Source: Pseudomonadota bacterium (GTDB taxonomy: Bacteria; Pseudomonadota; Gammaproteobacteria; Steroidobacterales; Steroidobacteraceae). Taken from it: a stretch of DNA of 64,000 nucleotides. The notes beneath the pieces are model-generated. The model searched no databases. It was not told the DNA's origin and worked only from the letters and a program-made list of their open reading frames with translations. How positions within the stretch are numbered: the stretch's first letter is position 1; every line of letters begins with the position of its first letter. The translations under genes were made by a program, and so were the position numbers. Positions 17,113-25,667 of this stretch are shown here, piece by piece. Location: assembly GCA_023423065.1 (NCBI GenBank), contig JAFAGC010000028.1, forward strand, positions 1 through 64,000, given 5' to 3'.

Positions 17113-18875
17113 GCGACTCGACCGAATTCATGCAGACACTCGCGTGGTCGCTGCTGCACTTTCTCTGGCAGGGCGCGGCGATCGCGGCGCTCGCCGCGGC
17201 GGCGATGTACGTGTTCCGCGCGCCTTCAGTGCGCTACCTGGTCGGTGTCGGAGCGCTGGTGCTGATGATCGCGGCGTTTGGAGTGACATTCGCGATACTG
17301 ACCGGCGCGGCTGAAGGCACCGAACTACTGGCCTCACAGGATGCGGCAGCGCCCGTACTCGCCTCCGCGCTGAACTCCGCCGCGGCTCCGGCCACCACGC
17401 TTCCCGTGCTTGCACCCGCGATCGCCGACTCCGACACGACCTATCTATGGATCGCGCGCATCTGGCTGGTCGGCGTGTGCGTGCTCGCGCTGCGCGTCGC
17501 ATTCGGTTTGCTGCTGCTCGAACACCTGCGTCGCCGCAACCTGGCTCCGCTGCCGGACGAGCTCGTCGCGAAGTTCCGGGCGTTGCAGGAAAAGCTCGGC
17601 ATCACGCGCGTCGTGCGTTACTGCGAGAGCCGCCAGGTCAACGCACCCGCGGTGATCGGCTTCATCCGTCCCATCGTGTTGCTGCCGATGCGCGCGCTGA
17701 CCGGCCTCAGCGAAGCGCAGCTCGCGGCCGTCATCGCCCACGAGCTCGGGCACATCAAGCGCTTCGACGTCGCGGTGAACTTCTTCCAGGTCATCGCCGA
17801 GACGCTGTTCTTCTTCCACCCGGCGGTCTGGTGGCTCAACAACCGCATCCGGGCGGATCGCGAGGAATGCTGCGACGACATCGCGGTGGCCGCGAGTGGC
17901 GAGTCGGTGGGTTACGCCCGCGCCCTCGCCACGATGACCGGCTGGCGCGACGCGCCCGCCTTCGCGATGGCCGCCACCGGCGGCCCGGTGGCGACACGAA
18001 TCGCGCGGTTGTTGGGCGTGAGCAAAGGCGAGAACGGCACGCGCCATGCGGGCGTCTTCACGGCCACGCTCGTGCTGGCGACCGCGCTGGTCGCAGGCGC
18101 GGTGTCGCTCGGAATCACGAAGCCGGCGCTGGCGGCGGCCAGTAGTTTGCCGAACGGAGTCGTCGCGCAGGTCAGCCAGCCGACCCGTTCGTCCGAGCCC
18201 GTGGCTCCGCCCGCGCCCGCGAGTTCGGTGCCCGTGCCGACGCCGGTCGTCCAGGCCGTTCCCGCCGCGAAGCCGGCAGCGAAACCGAAACCCGTGCAGG
18301 CTGCTCCGGCGAATCCGTCCAGCACGCCCAACGCGTCGCCCAACACCCGCGAGAAAGACGGCCCGTCGTACATCGACCAATTGAAAAGCGTCGGCATCGA
18401 TAACCTCGACGTCGACAAACTGATCGCCCTCAAGGTCCAGGGCGTCACGCCCGAATACGTGCGCGGCATCCGCGCCTCCGGCCTGGACCCCGACATCGAT
18501 CAGCTCCTCGCCATGCGGGTCCACGACGTGTCCCCCGATTACGTGAAGCAGATGCGCGGTCTCGGCATCGAGGCGGACCTCGAGGAAGTCATCGCGATGA
18601 AGGTGCACGACATCGACGTCCAGTACGTCAACGAAATCCGCGAGCTGGAAGAGAACGTCACCGTCGACGAAATCATCGGCATGAAAGTCCACGGCGTGAC
18701 GCCGGAATACCGCCGCATGCTCGAGGCCAACGGCTTCGAGGTCGATCTCGAGGATGTCGTTCACGCTAAGGTCATGGACATCACACCCGAGTTCATCGCG
18801 AAGGCGCGATCGCACGGATTCAAGGATCTGGATCTCGACAAGCTGATCCACCTCAAGAACGCAGACGTCCTCTAA
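17109..18875 (+). CDS. BlaR1-like M56 membrane metallopeptidase with C-terminal repeats
   Basis: The 588-residue protein begins with membrane helices (LHFLWQGAAIAALAAAAMYV and following), then the zinc protease site HELGH (H211-H215) and the downstream ligand region ADREECCDD near 250. A further membrane helix lies near 320, followed by a long Pro/Ala-rich linker. The last 170 residues hold about six units of 26-29 residues with the core KVHGVTPEYV. A penicillin-binding sensor domain is absent, so these repeats are the probable sensor. The same repeats make up most of the next gene's product. Confidence 0.88.
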   Translation: MSDSTEFMQTLAWSLLHFLWQGAAIAALAAAAMYVFRAPSVRYLVGVGALVLMIAAFGVTFAILTGAAEGTELLASQDAAAPVLASALNSAAAPATTLPVLAPAIADSDTTYLWIARIWLVGVCVLALRVAFGLLLLEHLRRRNLAPLPDELVAKFRALQEKLGITRVVRYCESRQVNAPAVIGFIRPIVLLPMRALTGLSEAQLAAVIAHELGHIKRFDVAVNFFQVIAETLFFFHPAVWWLNNRIRADREECCDDIAVAASGESVGYARALATMTGWRDAPAFAMAATGGPVATRIARLLGVSKGENGTRHAGVFTATLVLATALVAGAVSLGITKPALAAASSLPNGVVAQVSQPTRSSEPVAPPAPASSVPVPTPVVQAVPAAKPAAKPKPVQAAPANPSSTPNASPNTREKDGPSYIDQLKSVGIDNLDVDKLIALKVQGVTPEYVRGIRASGLDPDIDQLLAMRVHDVSPDYVKQMRGLGIEADLEEVIAMKVHDIDVQYVNEIRELEENVTVDEIIGMKVHGVTPEYRRMLEANGFEVDLEDVVHAKVMDITPEFIAKARSHGFKDLDLDKLIHLKNADVL

Positions 18876-18911
18876 CTAGCGGGGCCACGCGCCCCGCAAC
18901 AGGAGATTCCC

Positions 18912-19778
18912 ATGAAAGCGAGATTCACGGCGCTCGCCGCCGGGCTGTTGTGCGCCTCCGTTTTGGCCCTGGCCTGCCCGCCACGCGCGGTTGCGGCCGA
19001 ACCGTTCAAGGGCAGCTGGACGCTGTCCACATCCGGGCAGCCGGGCATGGTGCACTTCGCGCTCATGCATCGGATGCACGGCGGAAACTCCAACCACTCG
19101 ACCGATTGGCCGGCCGGAGAATTCCTCGGTGTCGACTTGAACGCCCCCGGCAGGCGCGACGTGACCTTTCACATCACCCGCGATGCCGGACGCTTCGACT
19201 GCGAGGGTTACCTGAAGGATGCGGAGGGCGCGGGCCTGTTCACGTTCACCGCCAATCCGCAGTATCCCAAGGATATGCAGGCGCTCGGCTTCACCGGGAT
19301 CGACGAAGAGAAGCAGTTTGCGATGGCGGTGACCGACGTCACCGTCGATTACGCGCGGCAGATGAAGCGGGAGAACCTCGCCAATCTCGATACCGACAAG
19401 CTCATCGCGTTCCGGATCTTCCGGGTCGAATCGCAGTTCATCCACGCGCTACGCGCGGAGGGGCTCACCGCCCGCGACGCCGACAAGCTGATCGCGTTTC
19501 GCGTGCACGCCGTGACGCCGGAACTGGCGCGTGCGATGCGCGACGCGGGTATCGAGGCGAGCGAGGACAAGCTCATCGCGTTCCGTGTGCACGGTGTGAC
19601 GCCGGAGTTCATCGCCCGGGTGCGCGAGCTGGGTTACGAGAATCTGGATTCAAACCAGCTCGTGGCCATGCGCGTGCACGGCGTGACGCCCGAGTTCATC
19701 ACGCGCATGAAGGCGCGCGGGATCAAGGACCTGAGCATCGAAAAGATGGTCAGCCTGCGCATTCACGGAATCGATTGA
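18912..19778 (+). CDS. Exported protein built of the same HGVTPEF repeats
   Basis: The 288-residue protein has a Sec signal (ending about AVAAEP) and an N-terminal beta-rich domain of about 120 residues (GSWTLSTSGQPGMVHFAL). About five repeats follow, each close to DKLIAFRVHGVTPEFIARVR. The repeat is shared with the C-terminus of the M56 protease encoded 36 bases upstream, with a good AGGAGA ribosome site between. The pair is therefore probably a sensor-protease and a periplasmic partner or inducer carrying the same module. The family has no function that I can name. Confidence 0.85.
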   Translation: MKARFTALAAGLLCASVLALACPPRAVAAEPFKGSWTLSTSGQPGMVHFALMHRMHGGNSNHSTDWPAGEFLGVDLNAPGRRDVTFHITRDAGRFDCEGYLKDAEGAGLFTFTANPQYPKDMQALGFTGIDEEKQFAMAVTDVTVDYARQMKRENLANLDTDKLIAFRIFRVESQFIHALRAEGLTARDADKLIAFRVHAVTPELARAMRDAGIEASEDKLIAFRVHGVTPEFIARVRELGYENLDSNQLVAMRVHGVTPEFITRMKARGIKDLSIEKMVSLRIHGID

Positions 19779-19853
19779 CGCCGGCGGTCCGCCTTACGCC
19801 ATACTTCCTGTGCTGCAACACGCGACGGTAGTCAGGCGGACTTTTTTCGCGCG

Positions 19854-20057
19854 TCAACGGCGCGCGCCGAGCCGCGCGAGCATCGCCGAGAGGTCCTCGG
19901 GACTGATCCAGAAGTGTTCGCAGACGCGGCCCCACAGCATCGCGGTGGGAACGTTGCGATCGCCGCGTTCTTTCTGTGTCTGTTGCAGTACGTAGAGCAC
20001 CACCCGCTCTTCGCGGGTCAGGCCGTCACGAACGTCGGAGATGCCGGGGGGCTTCAT
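19854..20057 (-). CDS. Small conserved-looking protein downstream of XRE regulator
   Basis: The product is 67 residues from ATG 20057 (a GTG at 20078 would overlap the XRE gene by 11 bases). It is charged and helical (LTREERVVLYVLQQTQKERG, then WISPEDLSAMLARLG) and has no membrane helix. It lies 10 bases after the XRE gene in the same direction, so it is probably co-transcribed. I do not recognise the family. A role as partner of the XRE protein is inference from position. Confidence 0.55.
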   Translation of the reverse strand: MKPPGISDVRDGLTREERVVLYVLQQTQKERGDRNVPTAMLWGRVCEHFWISPEDLSAMLARLGARR

Positions 20058-20067
20058 GCGATCGCAC

Positions 20068-20355
20068 TTACGCCGCACGGCGCCTCGACAGCTTGATGCC
20101 TACGTTGAATCCCACTCGCCCAGCCATCTCAACCAGCATGTCCAGGGAGAAAAGGTCCAGGCGGCCGCGCATGAGATCGGACACGCGGGGCTGAGTGACA
20201 CCTAGCAAGGCTGCCGCACGGCTTTGTGTCAACGCACGTCGCTCTATTTCACCAATGAGGGCATGAGCGACTTCCGCGCGTGCTTTGAGGCTCGCTGCAT
20301 CCTTTGGCTTCTCGATGGCATCCCAAACGGACGCGAATCGGCTGCGCTTTGTCAT
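20068..20355 (-). CDS. XRE-family antitoxin-like regulator (COG5606 type)
   Basis: The 95-residue protein has a helix-turn-helix RALTQSRAAALLGVTQPRVS (residues about 40-60) and the following SDLMRGRLDLFSLDMLVEMA. This arrangement, together with the N-terminal SVWDAIE, is typical of HigA2-like regulators usually encoded after a RelE/HigB-type toxin. No toxin gene is present upstream, so it is either orphaned or paired with the small downstream gene. A dyad operator lies 52 bases upstream of its start. Confidence 0.85.
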   Translation of the reverse strand: MTKRSRFASVWDAIEKPKDAASLKARAEVAHALIGEIERRALTQSRAAALLGVTQPRVSDLMRGRLDLFSLDMLVEMAGRVGFNVGIKLSRRRAA

Positions 20356-20406
20356 CCTCTGATCCGGCGGAAAGTCCGCAGAAACTCAATTGGCTTGGGC
20401 GGCAAC

Positions 20407-20422
20407 ATACAAAATCTTGTAT
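20407..20422 (-). promoter_or_regulatory. Dyad operator upstream of the XRE gene
   Basis: ATACAA (20407-20412) and TTGTAT (20417-20422) form a dyad separated by four bases. It is AT-rich in a GC-rich setting and sits where an autoregulating XRE antitoxin would bind. Confidence 0.5.
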
Positions 20423-20499
20423 AGCGCCGCAAGGCACGCCGGTGGGAGGCGAGTTTCTGCCGAATATGAACGGAAAGCCTGCTTACAAAGCAGTACCGC

Positions 20500-20542
20500 G
20501 ATAGTAAAGAAAGGCGACGTGCTGTTGCAGTAGCACGTCGCC
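20500..20542 (-). terminator. Rho-independent terminator of the sigma/HEAT operon
   Basis: A perfect 11-base stem (20513-20523 with 20532-20542; GGCGACGTGCT and its complement) has an 8-base loop. Read on the minus strand it is followed by TTTCTTTACTAT. It lies 19 bases beyond the stop of the HEAT-repeat gene, so it ends the minus-strand operon that begins at 23781. Confidence 0.8.
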
Positions 20543-20560
20543 CCGGGACAGCGAGGAAAT

Positions 20561-21553
20561 CTACCGCTTTCCCGTCAGCACCCTTTCGAGATAGCTCTGC
20601 GCGCTCTTGGATTCCGACTGCGCCAGCCAGAACACCGCGCGCTTGCGCTGCTCGTTGCCGAGCGACTTGTCCTCCGCGGCTTTGATCAACGCGCGCGTTC
20701 CGCGCTCATCGGGCAGTTGCGAGAGCGCGAAGATGGCCTGTTCGCGGACATGCGTGTCGGGATCTTTCCTGGCCGCCGCCTCTAGCGCGGCCTCCGCTTC
20801 CGGGACGCCCGAGTGCGCCAGCCAGAACCAGGCCTGGGCGCGGACGCCGCTGTCCTTGTCGGAGCTTCCCAGCTTGATAAGGTTCGCCCCAATCCGTGGC
20901 GATTTCGACTGCGTGAGTGCGAACGCCGCATGCTCGCGCAACCCGGCGTGAGGGTCATTGAACATGCGATCGGTCACGACCTCGGCGCCTGCGGAACCGC
21001 GCATCACCGCCAGCCAGAACACCGCATCCTTTCGTGCGTCGACCGGGCCATCACTGCGCGCGTTGGACGCGAGCTCGTCGAACGCGAGATTGCCGCGATG
21101 CATGGCGAGCCCGGCGAGCCCATGTTCGCGCAGGTCGTGGGTCGCATCAGACTTCTTCGACTGGGCGATCAGCCAGCGGGCGCTGTCGTCCGTCGTCGCG
21201 CTGATGTTCTGGATCGGCGTCTGCGTTTCCACCGGACACGAAGCGGACAACACGCGCAAGCGCTCGACCTTGCCGCCGGCCAGGCGCGCGTAGACACGAG
21301 CCTTGTCGGTCGTCGAGTGGTCGCGGGTTCCGAAGTTGCCGTTGTCGCGGTCGAGATTGCAGGACGTTCCCGCTGGAACGCCGTTCTGCCAGCTCTTCCA
21401 GCAGCACCACGCCGGAGCGTTCTCGACCGCGTCGATTTCCCAACTCACCCACCCGTCACGCGGTAGTTTGAGCTCCGCCGCGCGGGCCTGTGATACGAAC
21501 GCGAATGTCAGGCAAGCCGCCGCGGCGGCGCGAAGCACGCGGGTGTTCATCAC
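20561..21553 (-). CDS. Exported HEAT-repeat protein (second copy of operon)
   Basis: The 330-residue protein has a Sec signal (ending SQARAAEL), an N-terminal domain of about 120 residues with several Cys (AWCCWKSW, CNLDRDNG) and a C-terminal array of HEAT-like helical repeats containing AVFWLAQS, AFALTQS, AWFWLAHS and IFALSQL. It would bind another protein in the periplasm. It is the last gene of the sigma, anti-sigma, HEAT, HEAT operon and overlaps its upstream neighbour by 4 bases (ATGA). Confidence 0.82.
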   Translation of the reverse strand: MMNTRVLRAAAAACLTFAFVSQARAAELKLPRDGWVSWEIDAVENAPAWCCWKSWQNGVPAGTSCNLDRDNGNFGTRDHSTTDKARVYARLAGGKVERLRVLSASCPVETQTPIQNISATTDDSARWLIAQSKKSDATHDLREHGLAGLAMHRGNLAFDELASNARSDGPVDARKDAVFWLAVMRGSAGAEVVTDRMFNDPHAGLREHAAFALTQSKSPRIGANLIKLGSSDKDSGVRAQAWFWLAHSGVPEAEAALEAAARKDPDTHVREQAIFALSQLPDERGTRALIKAAEDKSLGNEQRKRAVFWLAQSESKSAQSYLERVLTGKR

Positions 21554-22470
21554 TTCTTCTCCAGTTGCGCGTCGATCGCCTGCAACGCCGCGTCGCCGCC
21601 CATCAAGGTGAGCATACGGAGCAGCGAGCGCTTCTCGTCAGCGGTCTTCGCGACGCGGTACAGCGCGAGCACGCCCTCATCGTCGTGCGAAATCAACATG
21701 CCCTGCAGCGCGGCTTCGCGCATGTCCGCGTCCGGGGATTTCGCGTAGATGTCGCGCAGCGCCTTGCGCGCGTCGTCGCGGCCGATGATGCCGATGCGGC
21801 GCACCGCGTCGACACGCATGGCGCGGTCACCCGTGCCGTTGACGATCTTGAGCAGGCCTTCCAGGTCGCCGGCGATCGCGTAGGCCTCGAGCAGGCCGCG
21901 CGGCTGCGTCGGCCGGTCGCCGAGTTTGCGCAGCTCCTCGGTAGCGCCCATCACGCCCAGCATGCGGATGGCTTCGGATGCTTCCGCTTCCGTCTTCGCG
22001 TTGAGCGCCACCTGGTACACGACCTCCTTGCGGCCCGCGATCATCCAGGCCTGCAGGATTTCCTTCTTCAGGCCCTCATCGGTGGTGGTCTTGTAGATCT
22101 CGTGCAGCGCGTCGAGCGTCTTCGCGTCGCCGCCGATGCCGATGCTGCGGATCGCCTCACCGCGCAGCTCGGTGTTCGACGACTTGGCCATCTGCAGCAG
22201 CAGGTCACGGGCTTCCTGCGAGTCGACCTGGCCCAGCACGAACAACGCGCGACGCTTGACGAGCGGTGATTGCGAGCCGGCCAGAACCTTCTTGAGGATG
22301 GGCAACGCACGCTCGGGAGGCTGCGCCATCAGGCCTTCGAGGGCCGCGATGGAGAGCTCCTCATCTTCGGTGGGCGTGCGTCGTTCGGAGCCCGCGGCGT
22401 CCGGCGCGGCGTGCGCGACGGCGGCGCCGGTCATGAGCAGCGCGAGCAACAGGGATCGGGCGAGATACAT
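21550..22470 (-). CDS. Exported HEAT-repeat protein (first copy of operon)
   Basis: The 306-residue protein has a Sec signal (LLLALLMTGAAVAHA) and HEAT-like repeats throughout (KRRALFVLGQV, LRGEAIRSIGIGG, MRVDAVRRIGIIG, MREAALQGMLIS). It contains no catalytic motif. It follows the anti-sigma gene by 16 bases and overlaps the second HEAT gene. A pair of periplasmic scaffold proteins under control of their own ECF sigma factor suggests an envelope-stress or signal-capture unit; this is inference from order. Confidence 0.82.
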   Translation of the reverse strand: MYLARSLLLALLMTGAAVAHAAPDAAGSERRTPTEDEELSIAALEGLMAQPPERALPILKKVLAGSQSPLVKRRALFVLGQVDSQEARDLLLQMAKSSNTELRGEAIRSIGIGGDAKTLDALHEIYKTTTDEGLKKEILQAWMIAGRKEVVYQVALNAKTEAEASEAIRMLGVMGATEELRKLGDRPTQPRGLLEAYAIAGDLEGLLKIVNGTGDRAMRVDAVRRIGIIGRDDARKALRDIYAKSPDADMREAALQGMLISHDDEGVLALYRVAKTADEKRSLLRMLTLMGGDAALQAIDAQLEKK

Positions 22471-22486
22471 GATGGATGTCCTCTAA

Positions 22487-23251
22487 CTACAAAGTGGATA
22501 CGGTGTTCGCGGGCACGCCGCCGGCCAGGCGGCCCTGCATGGCCCGCATTTCGAACGAAAGCTGCGCGGCGTCAGCCGCGGGGTTGCCCTCGCCCTGGCG
22601 CATGCTTTCGAGCACGGGCGAGAAGGCGCGCAGCACCCGCGCGAGCTGCGGCTCGCCGGCGCGTTCGGCGGCGAGCGCGTAGATGCGGTTCTGCTCGATG
22701 ATGGTTTCGATGAGGCGCGCGCGTTCCTCGGGCGTTGCTTCCTCGAGCGAGGCGAGCTGGCGCTCCGTGGAAGCGAGGTGCGTCTTGAGGCCGCGCTCGT
22801 AGGGAGAGGCTTCGGCGGCGCCGGAAGGTACTTCCGTTGGAGGTGAAGTGAAGCTCGAGCTCGGCGTCTCCGTCGGCGGCGTCACGTTCGCGACCGTCGG
22901 AGTCGGCGGCGCCGAATCGATGACGTAGAACACCGAGACGACCGCCACCACCACGGCCGCCGCGGCAGCGAGCCAACGCGCGTCCGTGTACGGGCGGCGA
23001 AACGGCCGCAGGTTCTGGGTAGTTGGACGCTCCTGCGCTGCCTGCGCGAGGGCCGCCTTCCAGCGCTGCTGAGTCGCGACCGGGACCGCGACTTCCGGAA
23101 TCGCTGCAACCTCGTCGAGCCGGCCGACCAGGCGATGCAGACGCTGCGCGAGTTCCGGCTGTTCGGCCAGCGCCGCGGCGATGCGCGCACGCTCGTCGGG
23201 CTCGAGGCCGTCGCGGTAGTAATAGAGAAGGAGTTCGTCGTCAGTGATCAT
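22487..23251 (-). CDS. Single-span anti-sigma factor candidate
   Basis: The product is 254 residues from ATG 23251, whose start overlaps the sigma gene stop (ATGA). An acidic, helical N-terminus (DDELLLYYYRDGLEPDERAR) would bind the sigma factor. A membrane helix (WLAAAAAVVVAVVSVFYVI, about residues 91-109) follows, then a Thr/Pro-rich periplasmic linker and a helical tail (SPYERGLKTHLASTERQLAS). No zinc motif is visible. The assignment follows from topology and gene order. Confidence 0.8.
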   Translation of the reverse strand: MITDDELLLYYYRDGLEPDERARIAAALAEQPELAQRLHRLVGRLDEVAAIPEVAVPVATQQRWKAALAQAAQERPTTQNLRPFRRPYTDARWLAAAAAVVVAVVSVFYVIDSAPPTPTVANVTPPTETPSSSFTSPPTEVPSGAAEASPYERGLKTHLASTERQLASLEEATPEERARLIETIIEQNRIYALAAERAGEPQLARVLRAFSPVLESMRQGEGNPAADAAQLSFEMRAMQGRLAGGVPANTVSTL

Positions 23252-23781
23252 GATTCGCTCCGCCAGACGTGCAGATCGACGCGCAGCTTGCGGACCGCGC
23301 GGAACAGGATGCTTTTCACGTTGTTGACGTTGGTTTGCTGGGCCTCGGCGATTTCGTCGAGCTTCCAGCCTTCGACGTGTTTGAGCAGGAAAATGGTGCG
23401 TTCCTTGGTAGATAGGCGCTGCAGCGCGACCGAGAGGTCGCGGCCCATCGCCTCGTCGGTGTATTCCTGGTCGGGGGCTTCCGAAGGCGGCGCCTCGAAG
23501 GCCTCGTCGGCCAGTTCGTCCTCGGCGCGACGCTTGCGCTTGCGCGTCAGGTCGATCGCCGCGTTGAGCGCGATGCGATGGATCCAGCTGTCGAGCGCCG
23601 CCTCGCCGCGAAATTCGTGCCGGCGGTCCCAGGCCTTGAGCAGCGCGTCCTGGACCGCGTCCGCCGCCAGATCCGCGTCGCGAGTGATGCGCAGGCAGGC
23701 GTTGTACCAACGCGGACTGCGCTCGTTCAGGACGGTGTGGAAGGCGTCCGGCTCGGCCCAGGATTTGAGAAGGGTAAGCAC
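23248..23781 (-). CDS. ECF RNA polymerase sigma factor
   Basis: The 177-residue protein has region 2 (DADLAADAVQDALLKAW, then FRGEAALDSWIHRIALN) and region 4 (LSTKERTIFLLKHVEGWKLD with EIAEAQQTNVNNVKSILFRA). It is the first gene of a four-gene minus-strand operon that ends at the terminator near 20.5 kb. It should direct transcription of its own operon once the anti-sigma factor releases it. Confidence 0.92.
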   Translation of the reverse strand: MLTLLKSWAEPDAFHTVLNERSPRWYNACLRITRDADLAADAVQDALLKAWDRRHEFRGEAALDSWIHRIALNAAIDLTRKRKRRAEDELADEAFEAPPSEAPDQEYTDEAMGRDLSVALQRLSTKERTIFLLKHVEGWKLDEIAEAQQTNVNNVKSILFRAVRKLRVDLHVWRSES

Positions 23782-23951
23782 GGGACTTGGACGGTGGGGA
23801 GAGGAAAAGGTTATTTCAGAAAATTCGGTTCCGACAATCGGCTTGCCTAATCAATGACTTAGCCATTTTGAGGCGAATGGCGCTCTTAGTGCGTTTGACC
23901 GTGCCATTTGGCGGGTAATACGATTCATCAACATTGGTAATACCGCTGAGA

Positions 23952-24185
23952 ATGAATATGCGTGTAGTTACGGTCAAGCTTTCCAAGGAACTTGACGACA
24001 AGGTAACCGCCCTCGCCCGCCGCCGTCGCGCATCGCGGTCGGAAATTCTGAGAGAAGCTATTGCCGCGTTCGCGGACAGTCCCATGCGATCGGTTACTGA
24101 TGCCGCCGGGGACCTCGTCGGATCGCTACGCGGCCCAACCGACTTGTCCACGAATCGCCGCCACCTCGCGGGATTTGGTGAGTGA
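23952..24185 (+). CDS. vapB: Ribbon-helix-helix antitoxin (VapB/CopG type)
   Basis: The 77-residue protein from ATG 23952 begins with the RHH pattern VVTVKLSKELDDKVTALARR and SRSEILREAIAAF, followed by a flexible toxin-binding tail. Its stop overlaps the GTG start of the PIN-domain gene (GTGA). A TTGACC box at 23895-23900 followed by TAATAC at 23916 may be its promoter. It should bind and neutralise the downstream VapC and repress the operon. Confidence 0.85.
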   Translation: MNMRVVTVKLSKELDDKVTALARRRRASRSEILREAIAAFADSPMRSVTDAAGDLVGSLRGPTDLSTNRRHLAGFGE

Positions 24186-24595
24186 AGCGATTTGTCGTCG
24201 ACACCGGCCCGCTGGTTGCGCTGCTCAACGCGAACGACGCTCATCACGATTGGGCGAAGACGACGTTCAGCCAGATAGAACCGCCGGTGTTAACGTGCGA
24301 AGCAGTCATCGCCGAGGCCTGCTTCCTGACGGCACGCCTCGATGGCGGCGCTGACAACGTGATGGACCTGCTCACGCGAAAGATCCTCATGCTCGACTTT
24401 GATCTGAGTGCCGAGCGGGAGGCGGTTCTTGCGCTGATGAAGCGCTACACGTCGACGCCCATGTCCCTGGCGGATGCCTGTCTCGTGCGAATGGCTGAGC
24501 TCGATGCCGATGCATCCATCGTGACACTCGACAGCGACTTTGGGGTGTATCGCCGCAATCGGAGGCAATCGATTCCCTTGCTTTCGCCGCGTTGA
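24182..24595 (+). CDS. vapC: PIN-domain ribonuclease toxin
   Basis: The 137-residue PIN nuclease keeps the acidic site: D7 in VVDTGPLVALLN, E40/E45 in CEAVIAEACF, the Asp of SLADACLV, and the DSD of TLDSDFGVYR. VapC toxins cut tRNA or rRNA in a Mg-dependent manner. It starts at GTG within the antitoxin stop and the pair is a typical vapBC module. It lies just left of the island that carries the PARIS-like genes. Confidence 0.88.
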   Translation: MKRFVVDTGPLVALLNANDAHHDWAKTTFSQIEPPVLTCEAVIAEACFLTARLDGGADNVMDLLTRKILMLDFDLSAEREAVLALMKRYTSTPMSLADACLVRMAELDADASIVTLDSDFGVYRRNRRQSIPLLSPR

Positions 24596-24648
24596 GCGAT
24601 CAATTCAATCCGAACGTCCGGAAGCGCGCGAACGAAGCGTCGAGAGTG

Positions 24649-25665
24649 TCACTCATCGCGGCGCACCACGACGTCGTCGAGCGGCCGTCGCAGCGATTTC
24701 GGTGCCCGTGGGCCGCGCCCGATACGTACGACCAGATCGGGACGCTGCGCGCCCAAACCCAGGGACTGCGCAAACAGCGGACGCAGCTCGGCGACTTCGA
24801 CCGGCTGGTTGATGAACGCGGTGCGCAGATCGAGCGCAGCGGCCTGAAGCGCCAGCCGCTCATAAACACGGCCGGCCTCGAACCAATGCCGCGTATCGTT
24901 CATCTCGGAGTAGATCACCGCGATCGCACTCGAGCTCATGATGTTCCGCGTGTCCTTGCGATTCTGTGCTTTCGAGGAGAACGCCAGCCGCATGAAGAGT
25001 CTGCCGAGCCATGGCGGCACGTCGGGACTGCCCATGACTGGGCCATACAGACCGTCACCCGTCCGAATCGCATCGCGCGCGCTGAATCGAATCCAGCGCC
25101 GCAACTCCGCGGCCCAGGCCGCGTCGGCAAACTGTCTCGTGTTGCCTTGCGCGACATGACTGGCGACCAGAGCCTTTTGTTGGTCGGTTGTCAGAAAGAG
25201 GATGGACACACCCTCACCGCGCGCGGTCTCGGCAAGCAGCCGCAGCTCCTCGGTAGATAGCGGTGAGCCGTCATACTCCGTACGCGTGCACTGTCGCGTG
25301 AGGATGGCGTCGAACAGGGCTGTGCGGCTGGGCGCCGTGTTCTCGAACGAAATGACGGACACGGACGTTTGCGAATCGAAGCTGAGAGTTCCTTTGAGGC
25401 CAAACGCAAAAGCAGCGATCAGAATATTCTCGGCTGCACATCCGAGGCTGGCATACAGATGATGATCGTCGGGATCCACGGCCGCGCATCGGCGGGTGAA
25501 GTCAGGCAGAACGGCGATGCGATCGCGACCGATTTCGAAGCGCCACGGCTGAGTGTTGTGACTCGACGCCGCCAGCGTCGCATAACGTGCGAGCTCGTGA
25601 AGCGCGGCCTTCGGCTGCGGCTCCGCGTGACGCCACGTTCCCTGGACAGCATCCGCATAATTCAT
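24649..25665 (-). CDS. Acg-type FMN-binding nitroreductase-like protein
   Basis: The protein is 338 residues from ATG 25665, which has a GGGAG site six bases upstream. ASSHNTQPWRFE near the N-terminus is the FMN-binding signature of the nitroreductase fold, and a second fold-like half contains GLGAQRPDLVVRIGRGP. Length and layout fit the Acg family known from Mycobacterium, whose members bind flavin but have no firmly established reaction. It follows the alpha/beta hydrolase gene with a 2-base gap, so the two form an operon. Confidence 0.85.
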   Translation of the reverse strand: MNYADAVQGTWRHAEPQPKAALHELARYATLAASSHNTQPWRFEIGRDRIAVLPDFTRRCAAVDPDDHHLYASLGCAAENILIAAFAFGLKGTLSFDSQTSVSVISFENTAPSRTALFDAILTRQCTRTEYDGSPLSTEELRLLAETARGEGVSILFLTTDQQKALVASHVAQGNTRQFADAAWAAELRRWIRFSARDAIRTGDGLYGPVMGSPDVPPWLGRLFMRLAFSSKAQNRKDTRNIMSSSAIAVIYSEMNDTRHWFEAGRVYERLALQAAALDLRTAFINQPVEVAELRPLFAQSLGLGAQRPDLVVRIGRGPRAPKSLRRPLDDVVVRRDE

Positions 25666-25667
25666 GA

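Noticed and set aside
17445..18851. Minus-strand 468-codon frame opposite the M56 protease gene
   Set aside because: It is a high-GC antisense shadow with Asp/Arg/His-rich low-complexity translation and no ribosome site; the plus-strand frame has clear protease and repeat motifs. Many similar long shadows were left out for the same reason.
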